A stretch of DNA of 64,000 bases from JANNAT01 sp031384605 (GCA_031384605.1 JANNAT010000089.1:106526-170525), one strand, 5' to 3'. Counted from the first letter of the stretch, positions 1-10,902 are shown. The notes: generated by a model from the letters alone, not told the origin. Numbers and translations are program-made.

Positions 1-218
1 CCAATGACATGGTTATTCAAAAGGATCACGAATTCCGCTGATAGGGCCGTTTCGTGCGCCAGACTGCGGGCCAGCCAAGCCTCTGTTACGGCCAAATCAG
101 TATGCGGCAGAGTTGACCAATAGCGCATGGCGTCGGCATTACTCATCACGCGGTGCAAGTCCATCGCATCTGCCATTTGCGGGCGCCGCAGGGTCAGCCG
201 CGATGTGTGCAATATCAT
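1..218 (-). CDS. GNAT-family N-acetyltransferase, N-terminal part (cut by window edge)
   Basis: Reading the minus strand from an ATG at 218 gives an open frame of 72 codons that runs off the window. It begins MILHTSRLTLRRPQMADAM and continues with RYWSTLPH and TEAWLARSL, the usual N-terminal pattern of RimJ/RimL-like GNAT acetyltransferases (a 'T-x-RL-LR' beta strand, then an aromatic-rich loop). These enzymes move acetyl groups from acetyl-CoA to amines. The ATG overlaps the TGA of the upstream acylase gene (ATGA), so the two are probably translationally coupled. The substrate cannot be inferred, and the acetyl-CoA-binding half is outside the window. Confidence 0.75.
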   Translation of the reverse strand, partial: MILHTSRLTLRRPQMADAMDLHRVMSNADAMRYWSTLPHTDLAVTEAWLARSLAHETALSAEFVILLNNHVI

Positions 219-2686
219 TGTGCTGCGGGTGTCAGGGTGGTGATGCCAACCGCAGCCGCCCGCGCCAAAGCGGGATCAAGCGACATCGGAATATACTCGC
301 CGCGCCGCCACAATTCGGCCAGATCATCGTAATGGCGCGACAGCGGATGCCCCGATTGCCCCGTGGCCGTGATAAACACCGAACTGTCAGGATCGGCGAA
401 ATCATAAACCCCGCGATAACCGCCGCCATGCACGTTCAGATAGGGGTTATCCCCGGTGCCTTTGGTGCGCCCGCGCAGCAAGGTGGTATCGCCGCCGCTG
501 GTCGATTGGCGGATATTGACGAAATAGCGCAGCAGCGTTACCTCGCCCATCACCGGGTGGTCGTGCGTCGCCTGATGCGCGTCACCCCAACGCCAGCTTT
601 CCAGATTGGGGCCGTAGGTTTCCGCCAATTCCAGCAAAGCCTGATCCAGCGCCTGGCGGGACACATCGGTGCAGGTTTCCACCGCCGCTGATTGGATCAC
701 ATCGCACCACACTGACGCGCCGCCCACGTTGCGAAACACCCGTTCGATGAACACAGGTTCAGGGTGGGCGAACTGATCAGCCAAGGGGCCGATTTCATCG
801 CGCGCCAGCCGGTCTTGCAAGCTTCGCAGCCATGCTTCGGCGATCAGCGGTTCGGGCAGATGTTCGTTCATCTCGCCGTTCCAGTTGGCCAGCAGCGCCA
901 GCGCCTTTTGGCGCATCCGTTCGGGTGTGCCATCGGGGGCGGCGTCGCCGGTGAACCACAGATCGGCACCAATCAGCGGCAGCAGGCTGCGCGCGGTGGG
1001 GGAAACCGTATCCAGCTGCGCCTCGATAAAGCTGTCACGGGTATGCACGGCACGGGTTTTCATCAGCGCAAGCCAGCGTTGAATGCGCTGCGTGTCGCCC
1101 CAGTAAAAGCTGACATGACGCGGAAAAGCACGGTCGATGGTTTTGTTGTTGGTGTTGCCCAACAGGCCCGATGTGGGGTTCACAAAGCGCGGATTATCGG
1201 CGTAGGGCAGGGTGCCTGTCCAACGGTTTGACCCTTCCCAGCCGGGTGCCGGCATCCGGCCCTGACTGCGGTGGCGGCCGTCACGCGCAGGCATCGCGCC
1301 GATGGTTTGCATGGCAATCCCGTTGGCATCGGCCAGCATCAGGTTTTGCGAGGGCGCGATATAAAGCGCACTTGCCTTGATCGCGTCGTCGACCGACCCC
1401 GCAATCATCAACTGCATCGCCGCCGTCATCGTCGTATCTGCGCCCGACAGTGCCGTCCATTCCAGCGCCGCCACATCGCCCGCAGGCGTGACCGAGGCCA
1501 GATCGTAATGCGATCCGGGCAGGATCGGCCCGGATTGCGACCAGCGCAGGGTGATTGTCACCGGATCGGCGTCTTTGATCGCAATGATCGTTTTGCGGGT
1601 GGTGAACGGCTTTGGGCCGTCGGGCGTCAGATATTCCTCTGGATTATCAGGATTTATCCGTTCAATCACCACATCCTGATCATCCAGATAGGATGAGGTA
1701 ATGCCCCAGCCCAGCTTTTCCGATCGCCCCAACAGCACAACCGGCATGCCGGGAATGGTCGCCCCAATCACCGAACCTGTTGGCAAGTCCAGCCGCGCCA
1801 GATACCAGAGGGTGGGGGCGGTAAAGCCAAGATGCGGATCATTGGCCAAAAGGCTGCCCCCGGCGGCAGACCTGTTTGGCATCGCGGCCCAGGCGTTCGA
1901 GGCCCCCGCAAACGCGGCTGATCGGAACGGCGACAAGGGGGCGTCGAGATAGGCCATTTTGGTGGTGGCGACTGCGGGCATTTGCCCCGGCATCAATTGC
2001 GCGTAATCGGGTAGGGCGGCGATACCGCTGGTGGGATCATCTGGCAAAATATCGGACAGACGTTCAGTGGGCAGCAGCATCGACATTTGTGCGCGTTGCA
2101 CTTCGGTTTCCAGATGCGACGATAATTGCAGCGCCATCAGCTTGATGATCGCAATCGAATCCGCCGGTGACCATGCGGCGATTTCATTCGAGAAAAAGAA
2201 AAATTCCGGCGCGCCCCGCCCGCGGGCGCCGGCATTCACCTGATTGATCCACGCATTCACCCCGGCTGCATAGGACTGAAGTGCCAACCGCGTGCGCGCG
2301 TCTTGCGCGGGAACCGATTGTTGCGACAAAGTATAAATATCCAGCCGCCGCACCAACTCATCTATCTTCAAGGTGCGCGCGCCGAAAATTTCCGACAACC
2401 GCCCTTGGGCGGTGCGCCGCAGCATGGTCATTTGCCATAGCCGGTCTTGGGCGTGGGCAAACCCCAAAGCATAATAGACATCGGTTTCGGTTTTGCCAAA
2501 GATATGCGGCACGTTGTTGTTATTGCGCACAATTTCAACCGGGGCGGAAATGCCGGGCAGGGTGAAATCTTCGTTATAATCCGGCAAAGACCGGCTTAGA
2601 ATATAATAGGTCAAAAACCCCGCAAGCAGGCCCAGCACGATCAGGGCGGTAAAGCCGCGCAAAAGCCAGCGAAACGCGATCAGCAT
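215..2686 (-). CDS. Penicillin acylase family protein (Ntn hydrolase)
   Basis: This is an 823-residue protein. The start chosen is the ATG at 2686, because it puts a hydrophobic membrane or signal segment (LLRGFTALIVLGLLAGFLTYYIL) at the N-terminus; the frame stays open further upstream but without signal character. The family precursor cleaves itself and uses the freed Ser as nucleophile. Here the Ser lies in GASNAWA (about residue 263), followed by ANDPHLGF as in penicillin G acylase and acyl-homoserine-lactone acylases. The upstream NNNNVPHIFG and ALGFAHAQDRLWQM motifs belong to the alpha chain. The enzyme is probably periplasmic or membrane-anchored and cleaves amide bonds; the true substrate (acyl-homoserine lactone, peptide or other amide) cannot be told from sequence. 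It is coupled to the downstream GNAT gene and divergent from the dehydrogenase at 2782. Confidence 0.9.
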   Translation of the reverse strand: MLIAFRWLLRGFTALIVLGLLAGFLTYYILSRSLPDYNEDFTLPGISAPVEIVRNNNNVPHIFGKTETDVYYALGFAHAQDRLWQMTMLRRTAQGRLSEIFGARTLKIDELVRRLDIYTLSQQSVPAQDARTRLALQSYAAGVNAWINQVNAGARGRGAPEFFFFSNEIAAWSPADSIAIIKLMALQLSSHLETEVQRAQMSMLLPTERLSDILPDDPTSGIAALPDYAQLMPGQMPAVATTKMAYLDAPLSPFRSAAFAGASNAWAAMPNRSAAGGSLLANDPHLGFTAPTLWYLARLDLPTGSVIGATIPGMPVVLLGRSEKLGWGITSSYLDDQDVVIERINPDNPEEYLTPDGPKPFTTRKTIIAIKDADPVTITLRWSQSGPILPGSHYDLASVTPAGDVAALEWTALSGADTTMTAAMQLMIAGSVDDAIKASALYIAPSQNLMLADANGIAMQTIGAMPARDGRHRSQGRMPAPGWEGSNRWTGTLPYADNPRFVNPTSGLLGNTNNKTIDRAFPRHVSFYWGDTQRIQRWLALMKTRAVHTRDSFIEAQLDTVSPTARSLLPLIGADLWFTGDAAPDGTPERMRQKALALLANWNGEMNEHLPEPLIAEAWLRSLQDRLARDEIGPLADQFAHPEPVFIERVFRNVGGASVWCDVIQSAAVETCTDVSRQALDQALLELAETYGPNLESWRWGDAHQATHDHPVMGEVTLLRYFVNIRQSTSGGDTTLLRGRTKGTGDNPYLNVHGGGYRGVYDFADPDSSVFITATGQSGHPLSRHYDDLAELWRRGEYIPMSLDPALARAAAVGITTLTPAAQ

Positions 2687-2781
2687 GGGGTAGGCCGCAT
2701 GAGGTGGGTTGTCCTTGACGACGGGGCGTTGGTGCCTTCCTAGTCCAAAGCCAAATGCGGGGCAATGCGGGGAGAGTGAAG

Positions 2782-3645
2782 ATGGCAAAGCTGGCGTTTC
2801 TTGGCCTTGGGGTGATGGGCGCACCGATGGCGGGGCATCTTGCCGCAGCTGGGCATCTGGTTTGCGTTTATAACCGCACCGCCGCCAAAGCGCATGCTTG
2901 GGTTGCGCTGCATGGCGGGCGAATGGCGGATACTCCGGCGGCTGCCGCTGTTGGGGCAGAGTTTGTGTTCGCTTGTGTTGGCAACGACGATGATTTGCGC
3001 GGCGTTTGCGGTGGCACGGATGGCGCGTTTGCGGGCATGACTGCGGGGGCGGTCTTTGTTGATCACACCACGGTTTCGGCGAAAGTCACGCGCGAGCTGG
3101 CGGCTGTGGCGGCGGGTTTTGGGCTGGGTTACGTCGATGCCCCGGTATCTGGCGGCCAGGCCGGGGCGGTAAATGGGCAATTGTCGATCATGTGCGGCGG
3201 TGATCTGGCAGCTTACGCGCGCGCCGAGCCGGTGATGGCCGCCTATGCCCGCATCTGTCGGCGTTTGGGCGATACGGGGGCAGGGCAACTGGCCAAAATG
3301 ATGAACCAGATCTGCATCGCAGGTCTGATGCAGGGCCTGTCCGAAGCACTGGCCTTTGGCGAAAAGGCGGGGCTTGACGGCGCAGCGGTGGTTGAGGTGA
3401 TTTCACAAGGCGCCGCTGGATCATGGCAAATGGTGAACCGGCATAAAACCATGCTGGACGACACATTCGATTTTGGCTTTGCGGTGGACTGGATGCGCAA
3501 GGATTTGGGGATTTGTCTGGAAACCGCAGATCAGATCGGCGCGCGTCTGCCGGTGACCGCGCTGGTCGATCAGTTTTACAAAGACGTGCAATTGATGGGC
3601 GGCGGGCGCGGCGATACGTCGGGGTTGATCCGACGGTTAAGGTAG
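2782..3645 (+). CDS. NAD(P)-dependent beta-hydroxyacid dehydrogenase (3-hydroxyisobutyrate dehydrogenase family)
   Basis: The protein has 287 residues, starting at the ATG at 2782 behind a GGAGAG Shine-Dalgarno. The N-terminal Rossmann signature GLGVMGAPMAGHLAAAGH binds the dinucleotide. The catalytic-Lys region GQLAKMMNQI and the C-terminal GGGRGDTSGLIRRL match the 3-hydroxyisobutyrate / tartronate semialdehyde reductase family, and the length is normal for it. The protein is cytosolic and oxidises a beta-hydroxyacid to the semialdehyde. The neighbours belong to no valine-degradation cluster, so the substrate remains open. Confidence 0.88.
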   Translation: MAKLAFLGLGVMGAPMAGHLAAAGHLVCVYNRTAAKAHAWVALHGGRMADTPAAAAVGAEFVFACVGNDDDLRGVCGGTDGAFAGMTAGAVFVDHTTVSAKVTRELAAVAAGFGLGYVDAPVSGGQAGAVNGQLSIMCGGDLAAYARAEPVMAAYARICRRLGDTGAGQLAKMMNQICIAGLMQGLSEALAFGEKAGLDGAAVVEVISQGAAGSWQMVNRHKTMLDDTFDFGFAVDWMRKDLGICLETADQIGARLPVTALVDQFYKDVQLMGGGRGDTSGLIRRLR

Positions 3646-3668
3646 GCGGGCTGGTCGTGGGCGGGTGG

Positions 3669-3734
3669 TGCGCCTAAAGGCACACCCTACAGATCACCTA
3701 AAGTTGCGTCCATGTAGGGTGTGCCTTCACGCAC
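3669..3734. repeat. Intergenic inverted repeat, family 'GTAGGGTGTGCC' (copy 1)
   Basis: The left arm GTGCGCCTAAAGGCACACCC, extended by TAC, faces the right arm GTAGGGTGTGCCTTCACGCA across a short spacer. The element sits between convergent genes and could form a long hairpin, possibly serving as a terminator. Related copies occur at 43220-43265 and, in shortened form, at 15341-15367. Confidence 0.65.
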
Positions 3735-3752
3735 ACCATGGTCGCAACATCC

Positions 3753-4322
3753 CTACGGAATGATCCGGCTATACTTTAACCCCGCCAATGTCGCCCCCGC
3801 GATCAGGCCTTGCTGACCAAAGATCAACCCGATCACCGGGTCCAACTCGGTTGTTTCTTTACCAATCGTTTTGCCCTGATCTGGCGTGGCATAACGGATG
3901 TCGGCCGATGCGGCCCAGCCGTTTGACCGGCGGAACCCTGTCAACGCGCCATCGGTCATGAAAAACAGCGCATGGGCATATTGCTGCGCGCCGATCTGAA
4001 AGCCGATGCTGGCGCGGGTGGCAGAATAATAATCCACCGTCGCCCCGTTGATGCGCAGCGCACCGCGACCGTAACCGCCGCCAATGCCAAAGCCTGCTTC
4101 GGTAACCAAAGGCATGAACAACACGCCATAGGCACGCTGCGCCAGATCACGGGTGCCGGGATAAGTCTGAAACAAATAATCCCGCGTGGCATCGACGCGC
4201 GCATCAATCTGCGCCGATCCGCGCGAACCGATGCCATTGCCCGTCACATTGGTGTCGCACCCCGCCAGCAGCACCGCCGCCGAGCCTGATGCCAAAAAGC
4301 TGCGTCTGGAAACCTGTGCCAT
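3753..4322 (-). CDS. SYLF/YSC84-domain lipoprotein
   Basis: The product has 189 residues. The N-terminus RRSFLASGSAAVLLAGC combines an RR-containing signal peptide with a lipobox (LLAGC), so the mature protein should be lipid-anchored at Cys22. The rest (YGVLFMPLVTEAGFGIGGGYGRGAL ... LIFGQQGLIAGATLAGLKYSRI) has the glycine-rich beta pattern of the YSC84/SYLF family, which binds lipids in eukaryotes and has no firm role in bacteria. It stands alone between convergent repeats and hemB. Confidence 0.8.
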   Translation of the reverse strand: MAQVSRRSFLASGSAAVLLAGCDTNVTGNGIGSRGSAQIDARVDATRDYLFQTYPGTRDLAQRAYGVLFMPLVTEAGFGIGGGYGRGALRINGATVDYYSATRASIGFQIGAQQYAHALFFMTDGALTGFRRSNGWAASADIRYATPDQGKTIGKETTELDPVIGLIFGQQGLIAGATLAGLKYSRIIP

Positions 4323-4445
4323 CTAAATCTGCCCTCTATGCCTGATGCCGGGCTCTGATTGGCCTGACTTGCTACCAGATATAGCGGGTTTTGCGCGGGC
4401 TGTCATGCCCCTGATACAGATGCGGCAAGGGCTTGCTTACCACGA

Positions 4446-5447
<1,002 letters not shown>

Positions 5448-5584
5448 CGGTGTTGTCCTCAAAGCGCAACGGGGCGGGCACGGGCAAAGGGGCTTGCGGT
5501 CTGACGCCCTGCCTGCCATGGAAAGGCGTTCGTCTCAAGCGGACAAATGCGACGATCTTGGATTGCGGTAGGAGTGTGCGGGCG

Positions 5585-6109
5585 TTGGAGTGGTATCAGA
5601 TCATCTTCGAAATGATCGACATGCGGTCATTTTCGAACCTGTGGTATTGGATCGCGCTGGCCGTTCTATGGTCATCAGCCAGCCATTGGGTGCTGGGCGT
5701 GCCGTTTGACCTTATCACCCGCGCGCGGCGTGATGGCGGTGACGCGCAGCAAGATCTGGAGGTTATGGTGCGCATCAATGTGGCGCGGTTGTTGTTTATT
5801 GTCCGCACGGCGGGAACCTGGGTGATCGGGTTCGCGTTTTTCATGATTTCGGCTTTGCTGATGCTTGGCTTCTACTATAGCATTGAATTCGCACAAGCTT
5901 TGGTATTTTTCGTCGTGCCAATGGCCATCCTGAGCGGCCTTTCCGTGCGGTCGGCCCGGCTGATCGAAGCGGGCGAAAACACTGGCACGATGCTGCATCG
6001 CCGCTTGTCGCGTCACCGCATCAGCATTCAATTTCTGGGCATGGTGTCGATCTTTGTCACCTCGATGTTTGGCATGTATCAAAATCTTCAAATTGGCGTG
6101 TTGGGCTGA
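5585..6109 (+). CDS. Conserved membrane protein upstream of mfd
   Basis: The protein has about 174 residues. The best start is TTG at 5585 (MEWYQIIFEMIDMRSFSNLWYW), 10 nt behind AGGAG; the open frame further upstream overlaps hemB and is not protein-like. Hydrophobic stretches at about 20-36, 70-90 and 95-120, and one near the C-terminus, suggest four membrane segments, with a charged loop (RARRDGGDAQQDLE) between the first two. As I recall, relatives are common in Rhodobacteraceae and are sometimes labelled 'component of SufBCD complex', without functional evidence that I can name. The stop codon touches the TTG start of mfd. Confidence 0.75.
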   Translation: MEWYQIIFEMIDMRSFSNLWYWIALAVLWSSASHWVLGVPFDLITRARRDGGDAQQDLEVMVRINVARLLFIVRTAGTWVIGFAFFMISALLMLGFYYSIEFAQALVFFVVPMAILSGLSVRSARLIEAGENTGTMLHRRLSRHRISIQFLGMVSIFVTSMFGMYQNLQIGVLG

Positions 6110-9100
6110 TTGGCGGGCAACGTGGGAAGCGCAGCTGATCGGATTGTGCTGGGCGGTGCGCCCGAAGGCTATGATGCGCGGCTGATTTTGCGCGAACTTG
6201 ACCGGGGTCAGGCGGTTATCCACGTCGCCCGCGATGACAAACGCCTTGAGGCGATGCGCGCCGCCTTGCGCGTGATGGCCCCGAAAATCGTGGTGCTGGA
6301 TCTGCCGGCTTGGGATTGCCTGCCCTATGATCGCGTCTCTCCCAACCCCGAGATTCTGTCACGCCGCATGTCAACGCTTGCGGCTTTGGCGTCGGCCGGC
6401 CTGACGGCACCGTTCATATTGCTGACCACCCTGAATGCCGCCACGCAAAAGCTGCCCGCCCGCGACGTCATGCGGTCTGCGTCCTTTGTGGCAAATGTCG
6501 GCGACCGGGTGGATGAACAGCAGTTGAAAGGCTTTTTGGCCCGCATGGGATTCTCGCCGGTATCTACCGTGGCCGAACCCGGTGATTTCGCCATCCGCGG
6601 CGGTATTGTTGACATTTACCCCCCCGGTGATGGCGGCCCGGTACGGCTCGATTTCTTTGGCGATGTGCTGGACGGCGCGCGCCGCTTTGATCCCACCACG
6701 CAGCGCACCACGCAAAAGCTGTCATCCGTCGAATTTGCCCCGATGTCCGAAGTTATTCTGGACGATGCCGCGATCACCCGGTTTCGGCAAAACTACCGTG
6801 TGGAATTTGGCACGGCGGGGTCTGATGATCCTTTGTATGAGGCGGTTTCGGCGGGGCGCAAACATCAGGGGATGGAACATTGGCTGGCGTATTTTCATGC
6901 CCGGTTAGAGACGATCTTTGACTATCTGCCAAGCGCTTCGGTGATGCTGGATGATCAGGTCACCGCATCGCGCCTTGCGCGCTGGGATGGCATTGCCGAT
7001 CAATACGACGCCCGGCGTGAGGCGTTATCCACCAAGGGGCGGCTGGATACGGTCTATAAACCCTCGGCACCTGACCTGTTGTATCTGAATGATGCCGCTT
7101 GGGAAGCCGCCGTCGCAGATCACCGCGTGGTGCAACTGTCGCCTTTGCAACAGTCGCCGGGGCCAGGGATACTGGACGCCATGGGGCGTATCGGCCGCAG
7201 TTTCGCGCCCGAACGGCAACAAGAAAATATCAGCCTGTTCAGTGCTTTGTCTGATCATCTTCGTGCTTTACGTCAAGATCACCAAGTGGTGATTGCATCG
7301 TGGTCTGACGGCGCACGTGAACGCCTGCGGGGCCTGCTGGACGATCAGGGCCAGACCGGTGCCAAAGACGTCAAAGACTTTCGCGACGTCCCCGAAGGCC
7401 GCGGTGGGCTTTATCTGATGGTTTGGGCGCTTGAGGCGGGGTTCACAGCGCCCGGCCTTGCGGTGATCTCGGAACAAGACGTTTTAGGCGACCGTTTGGT
7501 TTCCAAACCGCGCAAGAAGCGTAAAGCCGACAATTTCCTGCGAGAGGTGGACACCCTGAGCGTTGGCGATCTGGTTGTGCATGTCGAACACGGCGTTGGC
7601 CGCTATCTGGGGCTGGAAACCATCACGGCCTTGGGCGCGCCGCATGCTTGCGTGGCGCTGGAATACGCCGAGAACGCCAAGCTGTATCTGCCCGTCGAGA
7701 ACATCGAACTTCTTAGCCGATACGGCCATGAAGACGGTCTGCTTGACCGGTTGGGCGGCGGTGCCTGGCAGGCCAAAAAGGCCAAGCTGAAACAGCGCAT
7801 CCGCGAGATTGCCGACAAACTGATGCGCATCGCCGCCGAACGCGCGCTGCGGCATGCCCCGATCCTTGAGGCACCGCATTCCATATGGGAGGCGTTTGCC
7901 GCCCGTTTCCCCTATACGGAAACCGAAGATCAGCTTTCCGCCATTGCCGATGTGGTGGCTGATCTGGAAAAAGGCAGCCCGATGGACCGCCTGATCGTCG
8001 GCGATGTGGGCTTTGGCAAAACCGAAGTCGCGATGCGTGCGGCGTTTGTGGCGGCCCTGTCGGGGATGCAAGTGGCGCTGATCTGCCCCACCACGTTGTT
8101 GGCCCGCCAACATTATCGCAGCTTTGTCGAACGGTTCCGCGGCTTTGCGATTGCCATTCGCCCCTTGTCGCGCTTTGTGTCCACCAAAGATGCCAACGCC
8201 ACCCGTGCAGGCATGGCCGATGGATCGGTCGATATCGTGATCGGCACCCATGCCTTGTTGGCCAACAGCATCCGGTTCAAAAACCTTGGGCTGCTGGTCA
8301 TCGACGAAGAACAGCATTTCGGTGTCACCCACAAAGAACGGCTGAAAGAAATGCGCAGCGATGTGCATGTGCTGACGCTGACCGCCACGCCGATTCCGCG
8401 CACCTTGCAACTGTCGCTGACCGGGGTGCGCGATCTGTCGATCATCGCCACACCGCCAGTAGACCGTCTGGCGATCCGCACTTACGTCTCGGAATTCGAC
8501 ACCATCACCCTGCGCGAGGCGCTGATCCGCGAACATTTCCGGGGCGGGCAAAGTTTCTACGTGGTGCCCCGCATCGCCGATCTGCCCTTTGTCGAAGATT
8601 TCCTGAAAACCCATGTGCCCGAAGTAAGTTACGTGGTGGCGCATGGCCAATTGGCGGCGGGCGATCTGGATGACCGGATGAACCAGTTTTACGATGGCAA
8701 ATATGATGTGCTGGTGGCCACCTCGATTGTCGAATCCGGTCTGGATATCCCCACTGCCAACACCATGATCATTCACCGCGCCGATATGTTTGGTCTTGGA
8801 CAGTTGTATCAGATACGGGGCCGGGTAGGCCGGTCAAAAACCCGCGCCTATTGTTATCTGACCACCAAACCTCGCGCGCCGTTAACGCCACAAGCCACCA
8901 AACGCCTGCGCCTGATGGGGTCACTCGACAGTCTTGGTGCAGGGTTCAACCTTGCGTCGCACGATCTTGATCTGCGTGGTGCTGGCAATTTGCTGGGCGA
9001 AGAACAGTCTGGCCACATCAAGGAAGTCGGGTATGAGCTGTATCAGGCGATGCTGGAAGACACGATTGCCAAGATCAAATCGGGTGAATTGCAGGGCCTG

Positions 9101-9574
9101 AGTGCGATGGATGATCAATGGTCGCCGCAGATCAATCTGGGCGTGCCGGTGATGATCCCCGAGGCCTATATCCCCGATCTCGATATTCGCCTTGGCCTTT
9201 ATCGCAGGCTGTCCGGCCTTGCTACCAAAGTGGAGCTCGAAGGCTTTGCTGCCGAACTGATCGACCGGTTTGGCCCGCTGCCCAAAGAGGTGAACACTCT
9301 GATGCTGATCGTGCGGATCAAGTCGATGTGCAAACGCGCCGGCATTTCGCGGATAGATGCAGGCGTCAAAGGTGCTACCGTGCAGTTTCACAACGACAAA
9401 TTCGCCAACCCGGCGGGGTTGGTGGAATTCATAAAGGCCCAGGGCCCGGCCGCCCGCGTGGTGGGCAACAAGATTGTGCTGATGGGCGAGATGAAATCGG
9501 ATGGCGACCGCATCAAAGGCGCGTTCAACATCGCGCGCGATCTGGCTGAAAAAGTGGTGCGGCCAAAGGGGTAA
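6110..9574 (+). CDS. mfd: Transcription-repair coupling factor Mfd
   Basis: The 1154-residue length fits the family. Mfd displaces stalled RNA polymerase and recruits UvrA. Order of domains: UvrB-like N-terminus (GGAPEGYDARLILREL), RNA-polymerase-interaction region (DLVVHVEHGVGRYLGLE, about residues 485-500), then an SF2 translocase with Walker A VGDVGFGKTEVAMRAAF, DEEQHFG box, TATPIPRTLQLS and QIRGRVGRS, and a C-terminal TRCF domain. The start is TTG at 6110, directly after the previous stop; no ATG precedes the conserved N-terminus. The upstream membrane-protein gene is likely cotranscribed. Confidence 0.97.
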   Translation: MAGNVGSAADRIVLGGAPEGYDARLILRELDRGQAVIHVARDDKRLEAMRAALRVMAPKIVVLDLPAWDCLPYDRVSPNPEILSRRMSTLAALASAGLTAPFILLTTLNAATQKLPARDVMRSASFVANVGDRVDEQQLKGFLARMGFSPVSTVAEPGDFAIRGGIVDIYPPGDGGPVRLDFFGDVLDGARRFDPTTQRTTQKLSSVEFAPMSEVILDDAAITRFRQNYRVEFGTAGSDDPLYEAVSAGRKHQGMEHWLAYFHARLETIFDYLPSASVMLDDQVTASRLARWDGIADQYDARREALSTKGRLDTVYKPSAPDLLYLNDAAWEAAVADHRVVQLSPLQQSPGPGILDAMGRIGRSFAPERQQENISLFSALSDHLRALRQDHQVVIASWSDGARERLRGLLDDQGQTGAKDVKDFRDVPEGRGGLYLMVWALEAGFTAPGLAVISEQDVLGDRLVSKPRKKRKADNFLREVDTLSVGDLVVHVEHGVGRYLGLETITALGAPHACVALEYAENAKLYLPVENIELLSRYGHEDGLLDRLGGGAWQAKKAKLKQRIREIADKLMRIAAERALRHAPILEAPHSIWEAFAARFPYTETEDQLSAIADVVADLEKGSPMDRLIVGDVGFGKTEVAMRAAFVAALSGMQVALICPTTLLARQHYRSFVERFRGFAIAIRPLSRFVSTKDANATRAGMADGSVDIVIGTHALLANSIRFKNLGLLVIDEEQHFGVTHKERLKEMRSDVHVLTLTATPIPRTLQLSLTGVRDLSIIATPPVDRLAIRTYVSEFDTITLREALIREHFRGGQSFYVVPRIADLPFVEDFLKTHVPEVSYVVAHGQLAAGDLDDRMNQFYDGKYDVLVATSIVESGLDIPTANTMIIHRADMFGLGQLYQIRGRVGRSKTRAYCYLTTKPRAPLTPQATKRLRLMGSLDSLGAGFNLASHDLDLRGAGNLLGEEQSGHIKEVGYELYQAMLEDTIAKIKSGELQGLSAMDDQWSPQINLGVPVMIPEAYIPDLDIRLGLYRRLSGLATKVELEGFAAELIDRFGPLPKEVNTLMLIVRIKSMCKRAGISRIDAGVKGATVQFHNDKFANPAGLVEFIKAQGPAARVVGNKIVLMGEMKSDGDRIKGAFNIARDLAEKVVRPKG

Positions 9575-9582
9575 ATGCCACA

Positions 9583-9645
9583 GATGGGCAGATTGCCCAT
9601 CCTGCGGAACTGCAAACCGGCTGTAAGATGGGCAATTTGCCCATC
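9583..9645. repeat. Twin-palindrome intergenic repeat (copy 1)
   Basis: Two 19-bp palindromes, GATGGGCAGATTGCCCATC and GATGGGCAATTTGCCCATC, start 44 bp apart between the convergent mfd and MFS genes. The same pair, in the opposite orientation and with the same 44-bp pitch, is at 41226-41288. The flanks CCTGCGG and CTGTA are also shared. This is a REP/BIME-like dispersed element that could also terminate transcription on both sides. Confidence 0.75.
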
Positions 9646-9649
9646 TTCC

Positions 9650-10849
9650 CTAGCGTTTCCCCGCAAACCGCATCGCCACCAGTGCCCCGCCGATAAACAC
9701 CGTTACCCCCGCCATCAGCGGCACCGCTGTGCCGTTAAACGCCTGACCGACTGGCACGGCCAGAATAACCGATCCCACCGTCGCAATCGCCGAGATCACC
9801 GCTGACGCCAGCCCCGCGATATGGCCCACAGGCTCCATCGCCAGTGCGTTCAGATTTCCCATCGACAGGCCCATCATCGCAAAAAGCGAAATGCTCCACA
9901 TCAAATGCGCCGGAAAGGCCAGCACGTCGGGCATGGCACCGCTCCAGATCAGCGCCAGCAATACCGCCGTCAGGCCCAGCACCGCCACATAGGTGGCATT
10001 CAACACCAGCCGCATGCCGATGCGCACCACCACGCGGGCGTTGATGATGGATCCGCCCATCGAGATCAGCGCGATAAAGCCAAACCACAGCGGAAAGGTT
10101 TCCGCCCGGTCGAACCGCATTTCGAATATGCCTTGCATCGACGACAGCGTGGCAAACAGCGACGCCAGTGTCAGCGTTTGCGCCACCAATGATACCAGCA
10201 CGATGCGGTGCGAAAACAACTCGCGCACCGCCCCCGTCAACAAGGGTATGGTCAACGGCCTGCGCGCGGCCACGGCCAGGGTTTCGGGCTGACGCAGCGA
10301 CAACCACGCCATGATCAGCGCGGCAAAGCCGATATAGACCAGAAAAATCGCCTTCCACCCTGCAAGTGCGATAATGCCTTGCCCCATCAATGGGGCAACC
10401 GCTGGAATCAAGGTGAACACCATCATCACGAAACTCATAATCCGGGCCATCTCGCGGCCTGCGAACAAATCGCGCACCATGGCGATGGAAACCGTGCGCG
10501 GACCAGCGGCCCCGATTCCCATTGCCAGCCGCGCGATCAGTAGGGTTTCCAGACTGGTGGCAAAAAAGCACGCAATCGCCGCAATCACGTAAATCCCCGC
10601 GCTGACCATAATCACTGGCTTTCGCCCAAAGGCGTCCGACAACGGCCCCGCAAACAACGTGCCAAACCCCATGCCAAACACAAAACTGGTCACCACCAGT
10701 TGCGCGCGGTTGGGGGCGTCAGGCGACAAGGTGGCGGCAATTTCGGGCAGGGCAGGCAACATCGCGTCGATGGATATCGCAATGGTGGCAAACAGCGCAG
10801 CGATCAGCGCTATGAATTCGCCTTGTGACAGCGGTTTGGTGGGGGTCAT
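9650..10849 (-). CDS. Bcr/CflA-type MFS drug-resistance transporter
   Basis: The protein has 399 residues and about 12 hydrophobic segments. AFGRKPVIMVS with the preceding GPLSD is the MFS loop 2-3 motif, and the N-terminal sequence around IDAMLPALPEIAATL is typical of the Bcr/CflA subfamily of inner-membrane drug/proton antiporters. The pattern GIGAAGPRTVSIAMVRDLFAG is likewise typical. It lies just upstream in coordinates of the DsbA-like gene on the same strand (53 bp apart), so cotranscription is possible. The substrate is unknown. Confidence 0.88.
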   Translation of the reverse strand: MTPTKPLSQGEFIALIAALFATIAISIDAMLPALPEIAATLSPDAPNRAQLVVTSFVFGMGFGTLFAGPLSDAFGRKPVIMVSAGIYVIAAIACFFATSLETLLIARLAMGIGAAGPRTVSIAMVRDLFAGREMARIMSFVMMVFTLIPAVAPLMGQGIIALAGWKAIFLVYIGFAALIMAWLSLRQPETLAVAARRPLTIPLLTGAVRELFSHRIVLVSLVAQTLTLASLFATLSSMQGIFEMRFDRAETFPLWFGFIALISMGGSIINARVVVRIGMRLVLNATYVAVLGLTAVLLALIWSGAMPDVLAFPAHLMWSISLFAMMGLSMGNLNALAMEPVGHIAGLASAVISAIATVGSVILAVPVGQAFNGTAVPLMAGVTVFIGGALVAMRFAGKR

Positions 10850-10902
10850 TGGGTCAGGGTCTTTCAGGGGTAAATGGCGGGGCGTTCAGATGTTTATGGG
10901 CG

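Noticed and set aside
113..2565. Several plus-strand open frames opposite the penicillin-acylase gene
   Set aside because: They are antisense shadows of a GC-rich coding region; compositions are Arg/Pro/Gly-rich and lack any protein family pattern.
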